The notes under the pieces are model-generated. The model saw nothing but the letters and a program-made list of their open reading frames with translations, made no database searches and was not told where the DNA came from. Of a stretch of DNA of 64,000 nt, positions 47,341-55,075 are shown one piece after another (within the stretch, counting starts at the first letter, position 1; each line of letters begins with the position of its first letter). Source of the stretch: Sphingomonas faeni (GTDB taxonomy: Bacteria > Pseudomonadota > Alphaproteobacteria > Sphingomonadales > Sphingomonadaceae); contig NZ_QAYE01000007.1 of NCBI RefSeq assembly GCF_003053745.1, forward strand, positions 230,616-294,615. The letters are read 5' to 3'. The translations under genes and the position numbers were made by a program.

Positions 47341-49073
47341 TACGAACCTAACACGGACGCCGACGCCCCTGCCCCATATTTGGCATCGAACTGCGCCCGA
47401 AGGTTAGGGTTCGAGCGCAACATCTGCGCCGCCCCTGCTGGAACCGCCGAAGTAGGCTTGGCCTGCTGTGTCTGCCGTCCGCCGAAGCCCCCCTGCGACT
47501 GCGCAAGCATCTCTTTTTCCATGTCCGAGGCGATCTGATAGATTTCAGAATATGCCTGTGCGCGACCGGAAGCTGAACGGGTTCGCTCGGGCATCGTCGC
47601 CGCCGCCAATCGGGCTTCATAGTCGGACTGACTGCCGATGCCGGGAACGCGGGTCACTGCTGTGATGGTGTTGCGAATGTTCGAAACCAGCGTGTCGAAA
47701 CGATCCGTGTCGCCGCCCACGAGCGCACCAGAAACACGCCCGCCAATGACGCCGCCGTAGATGCCAGCCGACGATGACGGACGAGCGCCAGACAGAGCAC
47801 CACCCTCTGGATCAAGCTGTTGTAGCTGGACGATCTGCGCTTTGAGGCGCTGCGACTGTGCAAGCTTCGTGCGCGCGATCCCCATGTCTTTCTCTGACAG
47901 TGGTTTGGGCTGCGATCCCGCTGGTGGCTTTGCCACGCCCTGCTGAACGATCTGTGGAGCGCGATTGATCGGCTGCTGACCAACAGCTTGCGTGGTCAGA
48001 CTGCGCACCGCACGATCACCATACGCCTGCGTCTTCGGTCCCCAGATCGAGCGATCCGGCCCGCCATGGTAGAACATCGCAGCCGCGCGAGGATCGCCGC
48101 CCGTCTTGTCCAAGGCTTCCTGTGCATACGCGACACCAAGCTGACGCTGATACGCCAGACCAGCCGGTGTCTTGTCGGTCATCAACTCGGGACGCCATTT
48201 AACGCCAAGCTTCGCCGCCATACTCCGCGCGGTGCCGGGGAGCATCTGTGACGCCCCCTGCGCCGTGCCGTAGCGGGTAGCTGGACCAGACACGCCAGCA
48301 CGTCCGCCGCTTTCCTGCGGTTCGATAGCGGTTCGATATAGCTGTTCAGCCGTAATCGAACCCGGCGCGAGGTTCTGTGTGGTTTGCGTATAGCCGTTCG
48401 ATCCAACGCCGCCGACCTGATAGACGTTATCGGTAGTGGGCGCGTTGAAGAATTGCTGATCTTTGAAAAGCTGTTCGCCGCCACGGGTGACCAACGAACC
48501 ACCGACCACGACAGGATTTTCAGCCGTGATGCGAGCGGTGTCAGCGTTCTGACGACCTGTCTGACCGTCATACACGGCCTGCTGATCGCCCGCCCGATCC
48601 TTGGCGGAATAGCCCAGACCACCCACTGCTGCGAGGTTCTGGTCAGTGGGATCGAATCCGGCGATTTGCTCGCGACCGTATCCCATTGCCTGCAACGTCG
48701 GTGTTGCAGCCGCGAGAGCGCCCGAGCGCTGTTCATACGGTAGCGCCGCGATACCGCGCACGACTTCGCCGAACGAACCCGCACCAGCCGCGCCCTGATC
48801 GTATTTGTTCTTCTGAATCGCGATGAAGTTTGCCGAGGCTTTGTCATCGCCATACGCTGCCGCCTGTGCAGCAGCGCCGTTGATGTCGTTGCCCTTCAAC
48901 AGGTCAGCGACGCGGCTGCGATACTGTTGCTGCTGCTGAAACGCGACTTGCTTCTGCTGGTCAGCGAGCCGCGCCTGACGAAGGGCGACGGCCTGTGCCT
49001 GCCCCTGTCCAAAAGCTGCGCCCACGTCCGAAGGGTCGGGGCCACCGCGAAGGAGATCGGTCCAATCCGCCAT
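47340..49073 (-). CDS. Internal virion protein with lytic transglycosylase (SLT) domain
   Basis: A 577-residue protein. The N-terminal 240 residues are helical and Gln/Ala rich. The SLT domain follows: catalytic Glu254 in EPQESGGR, then TRYGTAQGASQMLPGTA (the GxxQxxPxTA motif) and AAMFYHGGPD at about 330. It would open peptidoglycan locally during DNA entry, as T7 gp16 or P22-type ejection proteins do. It sits between two other putative ejection proteins. Confidence 0.85.
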   Translation of the reverse strand: MADWTDLLRGGPDPSDVGAAFGQGQAQAVALRQARLADQQKQVAFQQQQQYRSRVADLLKGNDINGAAAQAAAYGDDKASANFIAIQKNKYDQGAAGAGSFGEVVRGIAALPYEQRSGALAAATPTLQAMGYGREQIAGFDPTDQNLAAVGGLGYSAKDRAGDQQAVYDGQTGRQNADTARITAENPVVVGGSLVTRGGEQLFKDQQFFNAPTTDNVYQVGGVGSNGYTQTTQNLAPGSITAEQLYRTAIEPQESGGRAGVSGPATRYGTAQGASQMLPGTARSMAAKLGVKWRPELMTDKTPAGLAYQRQLGVAYAQEALDKTGGDPRAAAMFYHGGPDRSIWGPKTQAYGDRAVRSLTTQAVGQQPINRAPQIVQQGVAKPPAGSQPKPLSEKDMGIARTKLAQSQRLKAQIVQLQQLDPEGGALSGARPSSSAGIYGGVIGGRVSGALVGGDTDRFDTLVSNIRNTITAVTRVPGIGSQSDYEARLAAATMPERTRSASGRAQAYSEIYQIASDMEKEMLAQSQGGFGGRQTQQAKPTSAVPAGAAQMLRSNPNLRAQFDAKYGAGASASVLGS

Positions 49074-49074
49074 C

Positions 49075-49797
49075 TTACTGACCCCCGAAGTAGTTTCGGT
49101 TCAGGCCCGACGATGTGAATGCAGATGGGGTTGTGCTGGTGAAAGGCCCCGGAAGCGTCGATGCGGTCGGCGGGGTCGTGCCGGAATACGACGATCCGAA
49201 AACCTGCCCCGCCGCCCCTGCAACGCCCTTCAAGACGTTGGCGATGTTCTGCCCCTGATAGACGGCATTGCTGGATGTAGCATTTGCACCGGCCTGCGTG
49301 GCGTTGTTGATCGCCGTCGTGGCTGCGTTGCCCTGACCGATTAGCGTGTTCGTGGCGTTCGCGCCCCGATCCGCAACGCTACCAAGCTGACCCGCGTAAT
49401 TGTTGTAGTTCTGCTGTGCGAGACCGCTGGAAAACTGCATCGCGGACTTGAGCGCCGCACCAGAGTTGCCCTGACCCGATGCATACGCATTCGAGTTGAT
49501 GGCGTTCAAACCCTGCGACTGCGAAAACTGATAGCCGGGGGTGGCTTCGAGCGTTGCCAAAGCAGAAGTGGGATCGCCACCAAGACCGAGCAAAGACTGT
49601 AGCTGCGTCTGTGCCGCTTTTCCATTGTCAACGGTAGGAGTGATCAGCCCCTTGTTGTCCTGATACCGTGCTTCGACGGCTGCGATCTGTGCCGCCTGTG
49701 CCTGTGCTTGCGCCTTTGCAGCCTTTTTGGCGCCCTTCCCGGATGCGATACCGCCAGCGACGCTGCCTGCTGCGCCAATTACTGCCGACGCTGGCAT
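49075..49797 (-). CDS. Phage DNA transfer (ejection) protein, P22 gp7-like
   Basis: A 240-residue Ala/Gly/Gln/Asn-rich protein. The segment YASGQGNSGAALKSAMQFSS followed by GLAQQNYNNYAGQLGSVADRG is typical of P22 gp7 / DNA-transfer proteins. The N-terminus has a small hydrophobic region with a basic KAAKAQAQAQAAQ helix. A GGTGA ribosome site lies within the seven-codon mini-ORF upstream. Position after a gp14-like gene matches P22. Confidence 0.72.
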   Translation of the reverse strand: MPASAVIGAAGSVAGGIASGKGAKKAAKAQAQAQAAQIAAVEARYQDNKGLITPTVDNGKAAQTQLQSLLGLGGDPTSALATLEATPGYQFSQSQGLNAINSNAYASGQGNSGAALKSAMQFSSGLAQQNYNNYAGQLGSVADRGANATNTLIGQGNAATTAINNATQAGANATSSNAVYQGQNIANVLKGVAGAAGQVFGSSYSGTTPPTASTLPGPFTSTTPSAFTSSGLNRNYFGGQ

Positions 49798-49820
49798 TAG
49801 ATTTCACCATGATTGTTCAT
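49797..49820 (-). CDS. Seven-codon mini-ORF (leader) coupled to the ejection gene
   Basis: ATG placed five bases after an ATAAATA box opens MNNHGEI, whose TAA shares one base with the ATG of the gp7-like gene. It would let a leaderless transcript begin translation and hand ribosomes to the true gene. It may equally be incidental. Confidence 0.4.
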   Translation of the reverse strand: MNNHGEI

Positions 49821-49825
49821 GGAAG

Positions 49826-49832
49826 TATTTAT
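49826..49832 (-). promoter_or_regulatory. ATAAATA box before the gp7-like gene
   Basis: AGATAAATACTTCCATGAAC, a 20-base string also found at 52895-52914 before the gp4-like gene. It lies 13 bases after the stop of the gp14-like gene. Confidence 0.6.
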
Positions 49833-49844
49833 CTACCGAGCGGG

Positions 49845-50309
49845 TTAGCCGTGATCGCGCAACCAATCGTCGCGGTTGTTCCTGAAATACTCGACTTCAC
49901 CCGCGACGTGATGCTGACCGAAACCACATGACTTCGCGCCAACCAGCCGGTTAAACATTCGCGCCCGACGATTGTGGAGTGGGGTCATTCCCCAGATCAC
50001 TTCCGCCTCATGATCCACGAACATCTCCCGGATCAGTGTCTTGGCGTCCTGCATCATCGCCTTGCCACGCGATCCCGGCAAAGACATCGTGTGCATCTGA
50101 ACCGTGAACGGTGCGCTCCATTCGAATATCATCGCAAGCGTTTGCGGTTCATTGTGAAGTAGCCAATACGAAGCCGGGTCTTCGGTCAGGTTTCCAAACA
50201 GCAGCCATCCGTTAGTTTCAGGATGATCCTCGGGATTCCATTCCAATGACCTGACCACATCAGGATGATTGCCAATCATGTTGTGGACGGTGGGGTCGAA
50301 CGTCCTCAT
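49845..50309 (-). CDS. GNAT-fold phage protein, P22 gp14-like (DUF2824)
   Basis: A 154-residue protein. The core (WLLFGNLTEDPASYWLLHNE, then VIWGMTPLHNRRARMFNRLVGAKSCG) fits the acetyltransferase-like fold of P22 gp14 and related DUF2824 proteins. Its ATG overlaps the preceding stop (ATGA). It lies in the same place as gp14 of P22, between tail and ejection genes, and is likely involved in assembly rather than acetylation. Confidence 0.65.
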   Translation of the reverse strand: MRTFDPTVHNMIGNHPDVVRSLEWNPEDHPETNGWLLFGNLTEDPASYWLLHNEPQTLAMIFEWSAPFTVQMHTMSLPGSRGKAMMQDAKTLIREMFVDHEAEVIWGMTPLHNRRARMFNRLVGAKSCGFGQHHVAGEVEYFRNNRDDWLRDHG

Positions 50310-50938
50310 TCGATGTTCACATTATCGGGAAACTTCCACGACGGAATGCCGGGAGCGCGCGTGGTCCCCCCACCCCCGCCTGTGCCGGTGGATGATGGCG
50401 TTGCGTAGCCGCCCACCAAGTGACGATCCCCGCTCTGACCGGCTTCGCTTTGGTCCGTGGTGACATCGTAGGCGACAGCGCCGCCAAGATGTTCGGGGTC
50501 GAGATACGACACATAGTATTGGGTCGATTGCGCAAGACCGCTGATCGTCGCGCCGGTCACTGCGACCTGTGTGGCGTCGCCATACATCCGGGTATGGTTC
50601 GCAACCGTGATGGTTGCATGGGTGGGATCGCCGGGGTCGATCGCGGAAGTCAGCACTCCCGTTTCCACCACGTAGCTGTTTACGACGACGCCCGCTGCTG
50701 CTGCCGCCCCTGCCGCTGCCAGCGCCGCCGCCTTCGCCTCGTTTGCAGTGGTAATCGCGATCCCGGCCTGTCGCAGACTGAACGCGATGTCATCGACCAG
50801 TTTCGACAGATCGTTCACGTTAGCCTGAATCGACTTCACCGTGTCGTTGATCCAGCGATGGAAGGCCACGGTCGGACGACCATCTTTAATGTTCACGATG
50901 GCGTTGGCGAGATCGAAGTTGGAAAGTTTGAGCGGCAT
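50306..50938 (-). CDS. Putative tail needle / tail protein
   Basis: A 210-residue protein beginning MPLKLSNFDLANAIVNIKDG. Residues 20-75 form a long helix with a coiled-coil look (HRWINDTVKSIQANVNDLSK, then Ala-rich). The second half is beta-rich with Gly/Thr repeats (TGTGGGGGTTRAPGIPSW). It follows the gp10-like gene, the spot of the gp26 needle in P22, which also combines coiled coil and a distal tip. Similarity is by position and general shape only. Confidence 0.55.
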   Translation of the reverse strand: MPLKLSNFDLANAIVNIKDGRPTVAFHRWINDTVKSIQANVNDLSKLVDDIAFSLRQAGIAITTANEAKAAALAAAGAAAAAGVVVNSYVVETGVLTSAIDPGDPTHATITVANHTRMYGDATQVAVTGATISGLAQSTQYYVSYLDPEHLGGAVAYDVTTDQSEAGQSGDRHLVGGYATPSSTGTGGGGGTTRAPGIPSWKFPDNVNIE

Positions 50939-50940
50939 TG

Positions 50941-52329
50941 TCAGACCCTCCAACCTTCGTTCGCCACGGCTCCCGAGATGCGGATGTGCGCCGGGGAGAC
51001 GGTGGAGATTTCGAACGTCCGCGATGGTGCGCGAGCCATGCCCATCCGCCACGCGTTAAGAATATCGCCCTCCCCACGCGCCATTAGCTCGCGCGGCTCT
51101 GACCAACCGCGACGTGGATCATTCCAACGAAGACGGAAGACAGCGGGGATGTTGGTCCCGACGCCGATAGCAATCGAGGAATTCGGCACTGGCGTTGACG
51201 GTAGCGCGATAGTCCCGCTGACGAGCCGTTCAAACGGTTGACCGTCATCGAGCGAGCTATCTGGATCGAGCTTGAACAGCGCGCCGGTTGCGTCGCCACA
51301 TAGCGCCCCGGTGGCGGTATCGATCCCAAGCCGAGGACGCCATTCCGTTGCCCCGAGCGTCGAAAACTCACACCAGAGTTTGGTGTCAGCATAGTAGGCA
51401 AACGTCCCCTGACCGGGGATGCGCAACACGTAGAATTTGTGTCCGTAAGAGGTGAAGACCCACGCCGATGGCTCGTCTGTGCGGTTCTTCAATCGCTCCT
51501 CGATACCGAAATCCGAAATGCGGTCCGGGATACCGTCCCCCATCCGGTAAACGATAGAATCGTCACCAACCCACAACAGCGAGTTGTCATAGATGGCGAG
51601 GCTATCGCGTCCGATGATGCCCCGATCCACAAGGCGACCCGTTGCACGACTGAACGTCGCGTTGGCGTCGCCGGTAGCCTGCCAGACCTCAATCGAGTTT
51701 GCGCCGAACATGAACACGTCATCGCGCAAACGCCTAATCGCGATCAGGCCATCAGGCAGAGCTTCGGCGGTCGCGTAGTTGAGTTCCTGAACCGAGTTTT
51801 CGCCGGGGACCAACCAGTAGAAAGTGCCGCCGCTGGTCCCAAGAATGAAATAGCCGTTCAGCACATCGAGATCGATGATCGGGGGAAGGTCGCGTAGAGT
51901 CAGCGTCGCGTCATCGGCGGTTAGCGTGTCGCGCAACTGAACCTTCGTGGTGGTCTCACCATTCCAGACATGGAATTCCCCGGCCGATATGACGCCCACG
52001 CGCTCGAAGGTGGCTTCGATACGAACGGTCGCGCCATCGTCGGGCAAGTCAGCGATGGCGACGATATCGGCACCGTCGAGGCGAAACCACTTCGGACCAG
52101 CGACGACGATGGGGATGTTCGAGATGGAGTTATCAGACTGATAAAGGCCGCGAACCGGACCCTGCGTCAGCGAGGCGAAACGAGTCAGACCCGGACGCTG
52201 CAAGCGCATGAATTCATCCGGGGACGCACCGGATTTGTCTTCCTCCATATACATGTTCACCAGCCGGGTTTCAGGCTGTGCCGCTGACTGGCGTGAATAT
52301 GCCGCGATACCGAGCGGGACGGCGGGCAT
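50941..52329 (-). CDS. Packaged-DNA stabilisation protein / tail hub, P22 gp10-like
   Basis: A 462-residue beta-rich protein. The N-terminus (LGIAAYSRQSAAQPETRLVN followed by MYMEE) and repeated segments such as RRLRDDVFMFGANSIEVWQA and GDGIPDRISDFGIEERLKN are typical of gp10-type tail proteins with WD-like blades. It closes the head-tail channel together with the gp4-like protein. Start overlaps the end of the gp4-like gene. Confidence 0.82.
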   Translation of the reverse strand: MPAVPLGIAAYSRQSAAQPETRLVNMYMEEDKSGASPDEFMRLQRPGLTRFASLTQGPVRGLYQSDNSISNIPIVVAGPKWFRLDGADIVAIADLPDDGATVRIEATFERVGVISAGEFHVWNGETTTKVQLRDTLTADDATLTLRDLPPIIDLDVLNGYFILGTSGGTFYWLVPGENSVQELNYATAEALPDGLIAIRRLRDDVFMFGANSIEVWQATGDANATFSRATGRLVDRGIIGRDSLAIYDNSLLWVGDDSIVYRMGDGIPDRISDFGIEERLKNRTDEPSAWVFTSYGHKFYVLRIPGQGTFAYYADTKLWCEFSTLGATEWRPRLGIDTATGALCGDATGALFKLDPDSSLDDGQPFERLVSGTIALPSTPVPNSSIAIGVGTNIPAVFRLRWNDPRRGWSEPRELMARGEGDILNAWRMGMARAPSRTFEISTVSPAHIRISGAVANEGWRV

Positions 52330-52901
52330 CAGAAGTAGACCCCACGCCCGATGGTCTGGGGTTCAGACCAGTTATGCGTGATCCCCATTGTGAAGCGCGC
52401 GGCGTTGCGGATGGTGATTTCTGACGGCTGCTGACGGTATTCGTCGCAGAGTTCGAGCGCGAGATAGGACGACAAGCCGATAGCGTCACGGCGCGACAAC
52501 GGCGCGGCGCTGGTCAGGTCGAGATTGTCCATATCGCACCAGACATTGGCCTGACCGTCACGGACATAGGTGGTGGTCTGGTTCGTCAGATGGTTGGCAA
52601 TGACGATGATCGCGCCATCGCGGACTGGACGTTCGCGACCGCATTCAGTGATGGTCTCGGGAAGCTCGACATCGGTCACGGCGAGCGTTGAGATGATGAC
52701 GCGTTCATTCTCGCCTGCGGTGTAGGCTGACGCAGGGATCGTGGACGTGATTTCGCCGAATGCGCCTTCGGTCAGTAGCCGAGCGTAGATGGATTTGAGC
52801 GTTTCGAGCGCGTCTTGCGCTTCAATATCGGTGGGGAGTTCACCACCGGCTACGACGCCGATACGGCGGAGCGCGCGTGAAATAATGTCGATGCAGTTCA
52901 T
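52329..52901 (-). CDS. Head-tail connector / tail accessory factor, P22 gp4-like
   Basis: A 190-residue protein starting MNCIDIISRALRRIGVVAGG. The start with AL-RRIGV and the LETLKSIYARLLTEGAFGEI segment are typical of the P22 gp4-type portal adaptor that attaches the tail to the head. The ATG at 52901 lies five bases after an ATAAATA box and has no Shine-Dalgarno sequence. A terminator separates it from the coat gene upstream. Confidence 0.8.
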   Translation of the reverse strand: MNCIDIISRALRRIGVVAGGELPTDIEAQDALETLKSIYARLLTEGAFGEITSTIPASAYTAGENERVIISTLAVTDVELPETITECGRERPVRDGAIIVIANHLTNQTTTYVRDGQANVWCDMDNLDLTSAAPLSRRDAIGLSSYLALELCDEYRQQPSEITIRNAARFTMGITHNWSEPQTIGRGVYF

Positions 52902-52906
52902 GGAAG

Positions 52907-52913
52907 TATTTAT
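52907..52913 (-). promoter_or_regulatory. ATAAATA box before the gp4-like gene
   Basis: ATAAATA-CTTCC-ATG on the minus strand. About 30 bases upstream is the coat-gene terminator, so a new transcript must begin here; this is the best evidence that the box is a promoter. Confidence 0.7.
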
Positions 52914-52943
52914 CTGACGGTAGTCTTCACGCTCCCGGACACG

Positions 52944-52970
52944 AAAAAGGGAGGGGATTTCTCCCCTCCC
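52944..52970 (-). terminator. Rho-independent terminator after the coat gene
   Basis: GGGAGGGG-AGAAAT-CCCCTCCC followed by TTTTT on the minus strand, 20 bases after the coat stop codon. It allows the coat gene to be expressed as a short abundant unit. Confidence 0.92.
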
Positions 52971-52991
52971 TTCCATGTTGGAGTAAGTCGA

Positions 52992-54086
52992 TTACGCGTC
53001 CGGGGTAGAAGCGTGGAAGATCGACACGATACCGGTCTGAACACCAGCAGCCGAGCACTTGGCCTGACCACGGATTTCGACAACGGCGACGTTGTTTTCC
53101 ATGCCGTAATCCCAAGCCTGAACACGGGGTTCAGGCATCTTCGAAACACCGACAGCAAGAGCGCCAACACCACAAAGCAGAGCATGACCGACGCCAGCAG
53201 CGGCGGTCGTCAGTTCAGTCAGTTCGCGGATGATCACGCCGTTATAGATGAGATCGCCACCCTGTAGGAGCACGTTGTCTTCCAGACCACGCTCGCGCGA
53301 GTCCTTGTTTGCAGCGTAGATGATGGGATCAACCGACAGATCGCGGAAGCCTTCCGAGTCAACGAACAGCACGAACCATTCACGGCCTGCGGTTGCATCC
53401 GAGCGATACGGGGTGATCTTGAACGGTGCCGACTTCTTCGCCATCGCCTTCGCCATGTTGATGACGCCAGCGGAGAGCTTCTGCGTGGCATCGACGGTTG
53501 CGAGTGCGGTTGCGAACACGCCACTGGACGAGTTTGCGCGCTTGTTGCCGAACAGAACACGATCCGTGTTTGCGACCAGCCACGCGTTCTTCTGTGCGAC
53601 GCTCGAAGTTGCGAACGGGACGTAGGTATCTTCGAGCGGATTGCCGTCAGTGTCATTGCCACCGGGGACGATCACCGACTGACCAGCGACGATGACATCG
53701 TTGCGAAGGTTTTCAGCCGACTGCGCGATCAGCGAAGAACGAGCGATATTGTAGATATCGAGTTCAGTCTTGAACGTCTCCGACTCCTGAATCTTCACAC
53801 CATTACGACGCAGCGAGGCGCGAACGGCAGTGGAGTAGTTGCGGAGATTTTCTTCATTGCCCATAAGCGTTGCGCCGCCAGTGACGCCAGCGCCCTGCAA
53901 CTTCGCGAAGTATGGGAAATGAATTACTGCGCCAGCCTGACCACCAAGCTGCTTATCCATACGGATAATCGCGTTAGACGCGGTGGACATGTAGGGCAGA
54001 AGTGCCGAAGTGCGAACGTATTCCAGTGCGTATTTTTCCGACCAGACCTGCTTTTCATTGGCGGAAACGAGTTTGAAGTTTGCCAT
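52992..54086 (-). CDS. Major capsid protein (DUF4043 / N4 gp56-like)
   Basis: A 364-residue coat protein. The start NEKQVWSEKYALEYVRTSAL followed by MSTASNAIIRMDKQ and later GREWFVLFVDSEGFRDLSVD, and MPEPRVQAWDYGMENN match the DUF4043/N4-gp56 group of HK97-fold coat proteins rather than P22 gp5. An AAGGA ribosome site precedes the ATG. It is flanked by the scaffold gene and a strong terminator, as expected for a highly made protein. Confidence 0.87.
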   Translation of the reverse strand: MANFKLVSANEKQVWSEKYALEYVRTSALLPYMSTASNAIIRMDKQLGGQAGAVIHFPYFAKLQGAGVTGGATLMGNEENLRNYSTAVRASLRRNGVKIQESETFKTELDIYNIARSSLIAQSAENLRNDVIVAGQSVIVPGGNDTDGNPLEDTYVPFATSSVAQKNAWLVANTDRVLFGNKRANSSSGVFATALATVDATQKLSAGVINMAKAMAKKSAPFKITPYRSDATAGREWFVLFVDSEGFRDLSVDPIIYAANKDSRERGLEDNVLLQGGDLIYNGVIIRELTELTTAAAGVGHALLCGVGALAVGVSKMPEPRVQAWDYGMENNVAVVEIRGQAKCSAAGVQTGIVSIFHASTPDA

Positions 54087-54097
54087 TTATTCCTTTT

Positions 54098-54538
54098 TTA
54101 CGATTTCTTGAAAATGGCATCGAAGGCGTCTTCGGGTTTGTGCGGAGCAACGGTCTCACGCGACTTTGCGTTGACGATGCTTGCGGGACCGGAAGGCTTT
54201 CGAGCCACGGTGAATTGTGCTTCCATCACCGGCTGTGCGGAGATTTCAGCGAACCCGAGCTTCGCAGCTTCGGCGCGAATGAATGCTTCGCGATTTGCTG
54301 TGAATGCCGAGAGTTCATCGGCGCGTTTCTTTTCTGCGATTACCCATTCAGCGGGATCAGCTTGTGCGAACAACTGCGCTTCAAACTGCGGATTGGCGTT
54401 AGCCTGCTGGCCTGCCCAATCTGCAACTTCATCCATCTGCTCCTTGCCGTATTTTTCGACGGCGCGGTTTCGAGAATGAGTAAGGTTTTGATATGCGACT
54501 TGCTGCGCAACCTGCGCCTGCATCTGCTGCTGCATCAT
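54098..54538 (-). CDS. Scaffolding protein, C-terminal part (after a frameshift)
   Basis: A 146-residue helical protein rich in Gln and Ala (MMQQQMQAQVAQQVAYQNLT, then a basic C-terminal helix-turn-helix region ending PEDAFDAIFKKS). The end resembles the coat-binding C-terminus of P22-type scaffolds. The frame continues upstream of the first Met as QAAQQAQNVPDPYDNPAGYH, directly matching the end of the N-terminal part in the other frame. No ribosome site precedes the Met. It is therefore most likely the second half of one gene. Confidence 0.65.
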   Translation of the reverse strand: MMQQQMQAQVAQQVAYQNLTHSRNRAVEKYGKEQMDEVADWAGQQANANPQFEAQLFAQADPAEWVIAEKKRADELSAFTANREAFIRAEAAKLGFAEISAQPVMEAQFTVARKPSGPASIVNAKSRETVAPHKPEDAFDAIFKKS

Positions 54539-54873
54539 CTGGTGATACCCAGCGGGGTTATCGTAAGGGTCAGGGACGTTCTGCGCCTGCTGTGCAGCCT
54601 GTAGTCTGCGATCTGCTGACGAAGACTTGCAGCTTCATCCGATGACTGTTTCGCTTTGGTCCGTTCTGAAATCAGCGCATCTACCGGAACCCACTTACTG
54701 CGGTCTTCGGTCTTGGCGGATGGTTCTACGGGGTCCGAGACTTCGGCGGGTGCCTCGTCTTCGGGTGTCGCCACTTCGGTCTCAATAACTTCGGGGGCGG
54801 TTTCTTCGATTACCGTTTCAGGTTCGTTCGAAGTATCGTGCGAAAAAAATCCGTCTAAATTGCTGTTTTCCAT
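54535..54873 (-). CDS. Scaffolding protein, N-terminal part (before a frameshift)
   Basis: A 112-residue acidic protein from MENSNLDGFFSHDTSNEPET. About residues 15-60 are Glu/Thr/Pro rich, as in phage scaffold N-termini, and a helix starts at KWVPVDALISERTKAKQ. The last 20 residues (LHSRRRTSLTLTITPLG) are unlike the rest. Moving to the -1 frame at GACTACAGG gives DYQAAQQAQ and joins smoothly to the C-terminal part. A one-base deletion, a sequencing error or a programmed slip could each explain it. Confidence 0.6.
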   Translation of the reverse strand: MENSNLDGFFSHDTSNEPETVIEETAPEVIETEVATPEDEAPAEVSDPVEPSAKTEDRSKWVPVDALISERTKAKQSSDEAASLRQQIADYRLHSRRRTSLTLTITPLGITR

Positions 54874-54960
54874 TTTCCTCTTTGTGTCATCTACGCGTGA
54901 CATCAGTCGCGAAACGCCCGTTCGAATCTGTCGGCGGCACACTGTCCGGTTGCGGCCCGT

Positions 54961-55044
54961 TCAAGCCGGATGATCGTGCGGAAGATCATCGTTCGAAATC
55001 GCCCAAAGGTTGGCGGCACCGTTACGACATGCCTGCCGTGACAT
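54961..55044 (-). CDS. Candidate 27-residue phage microprotein
   Basis: ATG three bases after a TATAAATA box opens MSRQACRNGAANLWAISND and ends after DLPHDHPA with TGA. It lies in the 200-base gap between portal and scaffold, where no other gene fits. Its amino-acid mix looks protein-like, but nothing proves translation. Confidence 0.4.
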   Translation of the reverse strand: MSRQACRNGAANLWAISNDDLPHDHPA

Positions 55045-55047
55045 ACT

Positions 55048-55055
55048 TATTTATA
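55048..55055 (-). promoter_or_regulatory. TATAAATA box between portal and scaffold genes
   Basis: Exact TATAAATA on the minus strand, followed by AGT and ATG. It is 175 bases before the scaffold start, so it may drive the scaffold-coat unit as well as the microprotein. Confidence 0.6.
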
Positions 55056-55075
55056 CTCGCGCGACATTATGCCGT

